A program made the position numbers and the translations under genes. A stretch of 38,223 bases of DNA. Source: Chitinophagaceae bacterium (GTDB lineage: Bacteria > Bacteroidota > Bacteroidia > Chitinophagales > Chitinophagaceae). The notes below the pieces were generated by a model. The model was given only the letters and a program-made list of their open reading frames with translations, made no database searches and was not told the origin of the DNA. Within the stretch, counting starts at the first letter, position 1. The number at the start of each line of letters is the position of its first letter. Location: NCBI GenBank assembly GCA_025934485.1, contig JAICXX010000039.1:1-38223 (forward strand). The letters run 5' to 3'. Of this stretch, positions 32,349-38,223 are shown piece after piece.

Positions 32349-34745
32349 GTGAAAAAGTACCTGTATATCCTGCTATTTTTCTTACCGATCATAGCAGAAG
32401 CCCAGCAAACAAAACCACATTCGGGTGGGGCCACCCTCACCGGAAAAGTCATCGATGGCGACACCAAACAGCCGATCCACGCCGCCACCGTTGAAGTCCT
32501 GCGCAAGGACTCTTCCGTAGCCGCGGAGGTCATCAGCCAGGCCGACGGCAGTTTTACGCTTAAAAATCTGCCGAGTGCACTCGTGACCGTGAAGATAAGC
32601 GTAGTAGGGTATAAAACCTTTACCCGGACGATCGGCGTCGTAAATGGCGCTCCGCAGAACGCGGGTACCGTCAAACTTTCGCCCGTTGCCACGCAGATGC
32701 AGGAAGTCGCGGTCGTTGCGCGCCGGCCGGTATTCCGCACGGAAGTCGACAAAAAGGTCTTCGACGTCAACCAGAGCCTCGCCAGCAAGGGAGGTACCGC
32801 ACAGGATGCGCTTCGGCAGGTACCCACGCTGAGCGTCGACGCCTCGGGGAACGTCACCCTGCGGAACGGCTCGCCTACCATCCTGCTCGATGGCAAGCAA
32901 ACGGCCCTCACGCTGGATCAGATCCCTGCCGATCAGATACAAAGCATCGAGGTCATGCCCAACCCTTCCGCGAAATATGACGCGCAGGGCAATCATGGCA
33001 TCATAAACATTGTCCTGAAACGTAACCGCAAACCCGGTTTGAATGGCTCCGTCACTGGCGTGGGCAGCACCCTCGGCGAGGAATATGCCTTCGCCAACCT
33101 CAACGTCTTCAAGCACAAGTGGAATTTCACGTTCAACATGATGCAGCATGAGCATCGTTCCGTCTCCAACACGACGACTACGCTCAATAACCTCGCCGAC
33201 AACAGTACCTTCATCCAACATGGCTACAACGTAAGGATCGGGCCGTTCCAGAGTTTCCGGGGCGGCGTGGATTACAATGCGGATAAATACAACACGTTTA
33301 GCCTTTCCGGTAACGTCGGTTTCGGTTACCATCCGACCGGCGGTACCCAGCTCACCGATTATTACGAAAAGGGGGGCGCAACGCTCGACTCCACCGGTTC
33401 CCGCACTTCGTATGACGCCGGCCACTTCGCGTTCACGCATTCCAACTTCGATTACGCGCATACCTTTGACAAGGCCAGCGAGAAGCTCACGGCCAGCGCG
33501 GCCCTCGAAACCTATCATGGTCGCAATCATGGGGACTACGACATGCAGTACCTGGCCAAGGACGGCTCAGAGCTAGGCAGCCCCTATCCTCAACAATACG
33601 CGGGTTTTGGCAACGCGCACAACCTGACCCTGCAATCCGACTATACGGATCCCTTGCTGGATGGCAATGCCAAACTCGAAGCCGGCGTCAAAAGCATTAT
33701 CCATGGCAGCCGCAGTTACCTCGATTTCCAGGACGGCGCCAGCCAGGGCTTTATCGTCGATACGAACGCCAGCTACAACTACAGCTATAACGACAATACC
33801 TATGCGGCTTATACCAGCTTCAACCAGACGCTTGGTAAGTTCAGCTATCAGGCGGGGGTTCGCTTCGAACGGTATACCTATCAAGGTCATCTGCTCGACG
33901 AGAACAAGAACTTTGGTTATGACATGAACGGACTTTACCCGAGTGTCTACCTCACCGAAAAATTCAACGACGACAACGACCTGCACCTAAACTTTTCGCG
34001 CCGCGTCAACCGGCCCCAGTGGTGGCAGATCACTCCGCGAACGAACTACACCAATCCGCAGAACCCGCAGATGGGCAATCCCAATATCCGGCCCGAGAAC
34101 ACCAATCTCGCGGAATTGGCCTATAACACCCAGCTCTCCAGCATAGGTATCAATACTACGCTGTATTTCAAGAATACGCTGGATCCCATGATGGCTTATA
34201 ACAAGCCGTTGTCCAGCGATACGCTGCTGAGCACATATGAGAACGCCAATTACAGCAATACCTATGGAGCTGAGATCATCGTCCGGGTGCCCATCGTCAA
34301 ATGGTGGGACGCTACCACGAACTTCAATTTGTACCAAACCGACATCAACGCGGATAACCTGTCAAACGGACTTTCCAATTCCGGCTTCAGCTGGTTCGCC
34401 AAGCTGAACTCGAACATGAAGCTTTTCGATACCTATACGCTGCAGCTCACCGGCCAGTACAATGCGGGCAGCGTCATCGCACAGGGTAAGGTGCAGCCCA
34501 GCGGCGGTTTGGATGCGGCGATCAAAACCGATTTTCTGCCGCATAAATCGGGCACGCTGGTACTCAGCCTTTCCGACATTTTCAACACGTATCGCAGCCA
34601 TATAGACACGTATTCGGAAGGCGTATTCTACCAGGACGCGATCACGAAACCGGAGACGCGGGTCCTGAAGCTCAGCTTCACCTATTCCTTCGGGAAGGAT
34701 CTCAGCGGGGAACGCCACAAGGCTACTTCAGAAGGGAACGGCTGA
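32349..34745 (+). CDS. TonB-receptor-like outer-membrane beta-barrel protein with a regulatory-like N-terminal domain
   Basis: A 798-residue outer-membrane protein. GTG at 32349 opens a good signal peptide (MKKYLYILLFFLPIIAEAQ), which decides the start. Residues about 28-110 form a carboxypeptidase-regulatory-like sandwich (GKVIDGDTKQPIHAATVEV, GSFTLKNLP, VGYKTF). A plug-like domain follows (about 118-215: VDKKVFDVNQ, AQDALRQVPTL, ILLDGKQTAL, QSIEVMPNPSAKYDAQG, GIINIVLKRN), then a large barrel. This is the common 'outer membrane beta-barrel family' layout. The substrate is unknown. No SusD-like gene is adjacent, so it is not a classical SusCD pair. The last 23 bp overlap the convergent acyl-CoA dehydrogenase gene. 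Confidence 0.88.
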   Translation: MKKYLYILLFFLPIIAEAQQTKPHSGGATLTGKVIDGDTKQPIHAATVEVLRKDSSVAAEVISQADGSFTLKNLPSALVTVKISVVGYKTFTRTIGVVNGAPQNAGTVKLSPVATQMQEVAVVARRPVFRTEVDKKVFDVNQSLASKGGTAQDALRQVPTLSVDASGNVTLRNGSPTILLDGKQTALTLDQIPADQIQSIEVMPNPSAKYDAQGNHGIINIVLKRNRKPGLNGSVTGVGSTLGEEYAFANLNVFKHKWNFTFNMMQHEHRSVSNTTTTLNNLADNSTFIQHGYNVRIGPFQSFRGGVDYNADKYNTFSLSGNVGFGYHPTGGTQLTDYYEKGGATLDSTGSRTSYDAGHFAFTHSNFDYAHTFDKASEKLTASAALETYHGRNHGDYDMQYLAKDGSELGSPYPQQYAGFGNAHNLTLQSDYTDPLLDGNAKLEAGVKSIIHGSRSYLDFQDGASQGFIVDTNASYNYSYNDNTYAAYTSFNQTLGKFSYQAGVRFERYTYQGHLLDENKNFGYDMNGLYPSVYLTEKFNDDNDLHLNFSRRVNRPQWWQITPRTNYTNPQNPQMGNPNIRPENTNLAELAYNTQLSSIGINTTLYFKNTLDPMMAYNKPLSSDTLLSTYENANYSNTYGAEIIVRVPIVKWWDATTNFNLYQTDINADNLSNGLSNSGFSWFAKLNSNMKLFDTYTLQLTGQYNAGSVIAQGKVQPSGGLDAAIKTDFLPHKSGTLVLSLSDIFNTYRSHIDTYSEGVFYQDAITKPETRVLKLSFTYSFGKDLSGERHKATSEGNG

Positions 34746-35877
34746 TCACGATCCGCTGTACCTCGCTTGTCCCCTCGTAGATCTGGGTGATCTTGGCGTC
34801 GCGCATCAGTCTTTCTACGTGATATTCCTTTACATAACCATAACCGCCATGTATCTGTACTGCCTCGGTAGTCGTCCACATGGCGGTTTCGCTTGCAAAG
34901 ACCTTTGCCATGGATGAGCTCGTAGCATAGTCCTGGCGCTGGTCCTTATCCCAGGCAGCGCGGAGGCACAGCAGCCGGGCCGCTTCGATCCGCGTGGCCA
35001 TATCGGCCAGTTTGAACTGGATGGCCTGGTGTTCCGAAAGAGTCTTTCCAAACGCCTTGCGTTCTTTGGAATACTTCAGGGCCAGCTCATAAGCGCCGCT
35101 GGCGATGCCCAGCGCCTGCGAAGCGATGCCGATACGCCCACCGGCCAGCACCTTCATGGCGAATTTGAATCCAAACCCGTCTTCGCCGATGCGATTCTCT
35201 TTCGGCACTTTCACATCGCTGAACGAGATGCTATGCGTGTCACTGCCGCGGATGCCCAGTTTGTTCTCTTTGGCACCGACCACGACACCCGGGCTGTTCT
35301 TCTCGACGATAAAGACATCGATGCCATGGCTGCCCTTGCTCACGTCTGTCTGCGCGATCACCAGGTACACCGAAGCCGAATTACCGTTGGTGATCCAGTT
35401 CTTGGTGCCATTGAGAAGATAGTAGTCGCCCTTGTCTTCGGCCTTGGTATGCTGCGACGTCGCATCACTGCCCGCCTCCGGCTCGCTTAATAAAAATGCG
35501 CCGATATACAATTCTCCATCCTTTTTCCCCTGCGCCAGCGGCGTGAGGTATTTCTGTTTCTGCGCCTCGTTGCCGTACGCCTCGAGTCCCCAGCAGACCA
35601 GGCTGTTGTTGACGCTCATGCACACGCTGACGCTGGCGTCGATCTTGCTGATCTCTTCCATGGCCAGCACATAGCTCACCGTGTCCATCCCCGAACCGCC
35701 GTAGGCGGGGTCGACCATCATCCCCATAAAGCCCAGCTCGGCCAGTTTCAAAACCTGCTCCTTTGGAAATTTCTGGTGTTCATCCCGTCCGATCACCCCC
35801 GGCAGACATTCCTGGCGCGCAAAGTCCCGCGCCGCCTTTTGGATCATCAAATGTTCTTCGGAAAATTGAAAGTGCAT
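34723..35877 (-). CDS. Acyl-CoA dehydrogenase (short/branched-chain type)
   Basis: FAD enzyme that introduces the alpha-beta double bond of acyl-CoAs, passing electrons to ETF. The 384-residue chain has the three-domain layout: helical start (FSEEHLMIQKAARDFA), AFLLSEPEAGSD in the middle barrel, LNGTKNWITNG, and a C-terminal helical domain with IHGGYGYVKEYHVERLMRDAKI. The catalytic base is E368 in IYEGTSEVQ, the position used by short- and branched-chain members. The chain length of the substrate is not certain. The gene has its own -7 element 14 bp upstream, and its 3' end overlaps the barrel gene by 23 bp. Confidence 0.95.
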   Translation of the reverse strand: MHFQFSEEHLMIQKAARDFARQECLPGVIGRDEHQKFPKEQVLKLAELGFMGMMVDPAYGGSGMDTVSYVLAMEEISKIDASVSVCMSVNNSLVCWGLEAYGNEAQKQKYLTPLAQGKKDGELYIGAFLLSEPEAGSDATSQHTKAEDKGDYYLLNGTKNWITNGNSASVYLVIAQTDVSKGSHGIDVFIVEKNSPGVVVGAKENKLGIRGSDTHSISFSDVKVPKENRIGEDGFGFKFAMKVLAGGRIGIASQALGIASGAYELALKYSKERKAFGKTLSEHQAIQFKLADMATRIEAARLLCLRAAWDKDQRQDYATSSSMAKVFASETAMWTTTEAVQIHGGYGYVKEYHVERLMRDAKITQIYEGTSEVQRIVISRSLLK

Positions 35878-35883
35878 ATGGGC

Positions 35884-35906
35884 CTTTTGCTCAAAAATAG
35901 CAAAAG
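35884..35906 (-). promoter_or_regulatory. -7 element inside an inverted repeat, before the acyl-CoA dehydrogenase gene
   Basis: On the minus strand TATTTTTG (35892-35899) is an exact TAnnTTTG match 14 bp before the ATG at 35877. It sits between perfect 7-bp arms, CTTTTGC (35884-35890) and GCAAAAG (35900-35906). A repressor bound to this dyad would cover the promoter. Confidence 0.5.
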
Positions 35907-35938
35907 TTGTTTATCAAACTAACACTTGGTAGTTTTTT

Positions 35939-36364
35939 TTACCTCAACCGCGTTTCCGCAAAATGCGCCATCGCCGCCCGCATGAAAGCCGCAAATTGCG
36001 GATTGGGCTTCCCGTCGACCGCCGTGTACCGTTCATCGGTAGCATACAGGTCACCCAGCCCCTTATAAGCCGCCGCTTTCATAGGCTCTCCTGCCTTCAT
36101 CCCCCAGAATCCGCGGATCAATTCATAATGCCGCGCGATCTGCGCCTGCACCGCATCGCTCACCGGGTCTTCGCCGGCCAGGGCCCGCAGCCGCTGATCG
36201 ATATCCTTTTGGTCCGCCTTTAGCTGTTCGAGACGCGCCGGCCCCATTTCTACCAATGCATTCTCGGAGCGAACGATCGCCTCCTCACCCCAATTGTCAA
36301 TGGCTTCCTGCCGCAGGGCCGCAGCCCCGTCGAGACCTTCGTATAATTTTTCAAAATTCGACAT
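35939..36364 (-). CDS. Possible separate TipAS-like protein from an internal start
   Basis: In-frame ATG at 36364 (Met116 of the MerR protein) is preceded on the coding strand by the A-rich CTAAAAAACAAAACG, the kind of leader that favours initiation in Bacteroidota. The product, 141 residues, would be the ligand-binding domain alone, close in size to the 144-residue TipAS of Streptomyces lividans. Whether this start is used is inference. Confidence 0.35.
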   Translation of the reverse strand: MSNFEKLYEGLDGAAALRQEAIDNWGEEAIVRSENALVEMGPARLEQLKADQKDIDQRLRALAGEDPVSDAVQAQIARHYELIRGFWGMKAGEPMKAAAYKGLGDLYATDERYTAVDGKPNPQFAAFMRAAMAHFAETRLR

Positions 36365-36709
36365 CGTTTTGTTTTTTAGATGATCAATGGTATTGTCGAT
36401 CGTATTCAGCAGGAGGTCGAGCCGGTGGCGTCTCGCGATCAAGGCCGTCTTATGGCCGGTAAGCGCCCGGGCGAGATCGAAACCGGGATCGTCCAGTATC
36501 TCCGCGATCGCCTTGAGCGGCAGATCCAGTTCCTTATAGAACAAGATCTGTTGCAGCCGCAGCAGTTCCGGTTCGCCATAATAGCGGTAACCGGCGTCGG
36601 TGCGAACCGATGGCGTCAACAGTCCCAGTCTATCATAGACATGCAGTGTGCGCACACTCACGCCGGCTAAACGGGCCAATTGTTTAACGGAATAACGGAC
36701 ATCCCCCAT
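35939..36709 (-). CDS. MerR-family regulator with TipAS-like ligand domain
   Basis: A 256-residue transcription factor. The N-terminal MerR winged helix is clear: YSVKQLARLAGVSVRTLHVYDRLGLL, TDAGYRYY, and FYKELDLPLKAIAEIL, followed by a dimerisation helix (80-115). The rest (116-256) resembles the TipAS antibiotic-recognition domain (LYEGLDGAAALRQEAIDNWGE, FWGMKAGEPMKAAAY, YLY-like LGDLYATDERYT, FAAFMRAAMAHFAE). In Streptomyces TipA that domain is also made alone from an internal start. Here Met116 follows an A-rich stretch and would give a 141-residue form. The promoter at 36727-36759 has the long 19-bp spacer expected for MerR control, so self-activation is likely. Confidence 0.92.
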   Translation of the reverse strand: MGDVRYSVKQLARLAGVSVRTLHVYDRLGLLTPSVRTDAGYRYYGEPELLRLQQILFYKELDLPLKAIAEILDDPGFDLARALTGHKTALIARRHRLDLLLNTIDNTIDHLKNKTMSNFEKLYEGLDGAAALRQEAIDNWGEEAIVRSENALVEMGPARLEQLKADQKDIDQRLRALAGEDPVSDAVQAQIARHYELIRGFWGMKAGEPMKAAAYKGLGDLYATDERYTAVDGKPNPQFAAFMRAAMAHFAETRLR

Positions 36710-36726
36710 GCTTAATGCATTTTATG

Positions 36727-36759
36727 CAAAGCTAGGGTATGACCTAAGGTAAGAGTCAA
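36727..36759 (-). promoter_or_regulatory. MerR-type promoter with long spacer and dyad
   Basis: On the minus strand: TTGACT (36754-36759), 19 bp, then TAGCTTTG (36727-36734). In the Bacteroidota frame this is TTG-N22-TAnnTTTG, against N18 for groES and N17 for the barrel gene, so the spacer is 4-5 bp too long, as in MerR-regulated promoters. An imperfect dyad centred on TTA in ACCTTAGGT lies inside the spacer. Confidence 0.65.
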
Positions 36760-36789
36760 GACTTTTGGGAAATAAATTTTCGGGAACGC

Positions 36790-37296
36790 TTAGATAATAC
36801 TCCCCGCCTTCTTGTGCAACAACGCAATCGCGGTCTTGAAGATCACGATAAAAAGCCCCGCTTCTTCTTCCGTGAAGTTGCTGGCCTCCTCTTCCTCCTC
36901 ATCCTCGCTGTAGATGGTAGCAGCCGCGAATTGCAGCAGATCGGGCTGACAGAAAGATTCGATAACAGCCATGGCATCGGCTTCATCGAAGCCATCCTGG
37001 AAAACCGCCTCCATCTCATCGAACTCCAGGTTGAAGGCCCGTTCGAATTCTTCCTCGTGGATCGAAGGGATGCCCGGGCTGAGCTCCCGGAAAGTTAACA
37101 GGATCACCGTCAGAACATACGCCACATCCTCTCGCGCATCAGGCATCTTCAGCTCGCGGCTTTCGCCCAATACATAGCCTACCAGGGCAGGCTGCTCCTT
37201 GGCGAACGAATCCCAGACCTTGCCGATCTGGCTCTCGTCCATGCGCTGGATCCGGTCGTTGATAAGGTCGATGGTCTCGTCGGTGATAAGTTGCAT
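36790..37296 (-). CDS. Acidic helical cytoplasmic protein, function unknown
   Basis: A 168-residue protein with no signal peptide or membrane helix. It is strongly acidic, with a run DEEEEEEA near residues 131-138 and many Glu/Asp-rich helices (HEEEFERAFNLEFDEMEAVF). It has no recognised catalytic motif. It lies 80 bp upstream of the MerR gene on the same strand and is divergent from the arginine deiminase-family gene. The sequence is protein-like throughout, so I regard the gene as real. Confidence 0.7.
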   Translation of the reverse strand: MQLITDETIDLINDRIQRMDESQIGKVWDSFAKEQPALVGYVLGESRELKMPDAREDVAYVLTVILLTFRELSPGIPSIHEEEFERAFNLEFDEMEAVFQDGFDEADAMAVIESFCQPDLLQFAAATIYSEDEEEEEASNFTEEEAGLFIVIFKTAIALLHKKAGSII

Positions 37297-37308
37297 CCCT
37301 AATTTTTG

Positions 37309-37319
37309 GGTAAATTACC
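37309..37319. promoter_or_regulatory. Short palindrome in the divergent region before the deiminase gene
   Basis: GGTAA-A-TTACC is an 11-bp palindrome in the 61-bp region between the acidic protein gene and the deiminase-family gene, flanked by two CCTAATTT copies (37298 and 37318). TAATTTG after it is one base short of the -7 consensus. It may be a shared operator; support is thin. Confidence 0.3.
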
Positions 37320-37357
37320 TAATTTGCCGGATTGCAGCATCGAAAACGAAATTTTCT

Positions 37358-38223
37358 ATGTCGAAAAATTATCCGTATAAGGCCAAAATTCCGGTTTCCG
37401 TCTCCTCCGAAATAGGCCGTTTGCGCCGCGTCCTGGTACATAGCCCGGACAGCGGCCTGGGGAAAGTCGTGCCGTCCAAGGCGCAGGACTGGCTGTTCGA
37501 AGACATCGTCCACCTGGATACCATTCGCCGCAAGGAGTACGACTTCTATACCAAGATCCTCCTTTATTTCCTGGACCCCGCCCGGATCAAGGGGCGGCTG
37601 GCCGAAGTCGACGACGCCAGCAACCGAAGGGCTTTCTATAAGCCCGGTAACAGCGGGTTCTACCGGTCGGAAAAGGTGGTTGAGCTACAATGGCTGCTGG
37701 CGGATATCCTCTCGGACGATGCCATTAAAATGAAGCTGGTGGCTTCGGTATGCGCCATCGAAGCCTGTTCCTACGAGATCCAGCAGGACCTGCAGGAGCT
37801 AGACCCCGTCCAGCTGGCTAAAACCTTTATCAGCGGGGCCACGGATGACGACCGCCTCCTGTTCGCCCCGATCCCCAACTTTATCTTTACCCGCGACATC
37901 GGCATCGTTATCAACAACTATGTCCTGCTGAACAAGCCGGCCAAAAAAGCGCGCACCCGCGAGGCGCTACTCGCCAAATATATCTTCTTCAACCATCCCC
38001 TCTTCGAGGAATACCAGGACAAGATCATCGAGCTGGCGGATACCCACCACCATTTCCTGCTGCCACGTGAGGGCGACGACCGCAAGGTCACCCTCGAAGG
38101 CGGCGACGTGATGGTCGTCAGCAAAGACCATCTGCTCATCGGCGTCAGCGAACGCACCTCGCCCGAGGCGGCCCACCAGGCGATCCGGGTGCTGTTCGAA
38201 AAGAATGTCATGAAAAAGGTCAC
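37358..38223 (+). CDS. Arginine deiminase-family protein, cut by the right edge
   Basis: ATG at 37358 opens a frame that stays open for 288 codons to the window end, so the C-terminus is absent. The N-terminal SSEIGRLRRVLVHSPDSGL, the central LLFAPIPNFIFTRDIGIVI with FTRD (177-180), and TLEGGDVMVVSKDHLLIGVSERTS (245-268) are the conserved blocks of arginine deiminases and related amidinotransferase-fold hydrolases, which convert arginine to citrulline and ammonia. The catalytic cysteine should lie near the C-terminus, outside the window, so activity and exact substrate cannot be confirmed. No arc operon partner is visible upstream. Confidence 0.85.
   Translation, partial: MSKNYPYKAKIPVSVSSEIGRLRRVLVHSPDSGLGKVVPSKAQDWLFEDIVHLDTIRRKEYDFYTKILLYFLDPARIKGRLAEVDDASNRRAFYKPGNSGFYRSEKVVELQWLLADILSDDAIKMKLVASVCAIEACSYEIQQDLQELDPVQLAKTFISGATDDDRLLFAPIPNFIFTRDIGIVINNYVLLNKPAKKARTREALLAKYIFFNHPLFEEYQDKIIELADTHHHFLLPREGDDRKVTLEGGDVMVVSKDHLLIGVSERTSPEAAHQAIRVLFEKNVMKKV

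Overview
The window looks like a chromosomal segment from a Bacteroidota bacterium, most likely family Chitinophagaceae. The case rests on the protein set (SecD-SecF fusion, a NusB of about 308 residues, archaeal/eukaryotic-type ProRS, a secreted protein with a T9SS-like tail, an outer-membrane beta-barrel protein with a carboxypeptidase-regulatory-like N-terminus) and on repeated -7 promoter elements of the Bacteroidota form TAnnTTTG (before groES, nusB, the DUF1573 gene, secDF, the tolC-like gene, a barrel gene and a merR gene). The family assignment is inference. I see no rRNA, tRNA, CRISPR array, integrase or transposase. Coding density is high and no gap without a gene exceeds 300 bases.

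Layout. 1-4.6 kb: end of a small membrane protein gene, proS, a Gly/Tyr/Asn-rich lipoprotein and a FadL-like outer-membrane protein. 4.6-13.7 kb is housekeeping: groEL-groES (minus), then nusB, DUF1573 lipoprotein, yajC, coaE (plus), an aspartate-type aminotransferase (minus) and secDF (plus). 13.7-14.5 kb holds a probable gene remnant and two small secreted-protein genes on the minus strand: a 57-residue histidine-repeat peptide and a 102-residue protein with two identical 17-residue repeats. 14.5-26.5 kb is a regulated efflux region: histidine kinase, OmpR-type regulator, TolC-like outer-membrane factor, periplasmic adaptor, a CzcA-type RND pump, a DUF2279-type protein and a second, closely related RND pump. 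26.5-38.2 kb: a small membrane protein, a T9SS-type secreted protein, a coiled-coil membrane protein, a Spy-like protein, glnS, a yggS-type gene, a large barrel protein, an acyl-CoA dehydrogenase, a MerR/TipA-type regulator, an acidic unknown and the start of an arginine deiminase-family gene cut by the right edge.

The most interesting signal is in the efflux region. A 16-bp motif, TTAACC-n-C-nnn-TTAAC (a TTAAC direct repeat with 11-bp period, the geometry typical of OmpR/PhoB-family sites), occurs upstream of the kinase-regulator pair, of the tolC-adaptor-RND operon and of the second RND gene. Its distance to the proposed -7 element is 12, 22 or 32 bp, steps of about one helical turn. The copy before the kinase also lies in the divergent promoter region of the two small secreted-protein genes. 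I infer one regulon in which the two-component system controls two divalent-metal-type pumps and perhaps a secreted histidine-rich metal-binding peptide. The boxes and the peptide are visible in the sequence; the regulatory link and the metal are inference.
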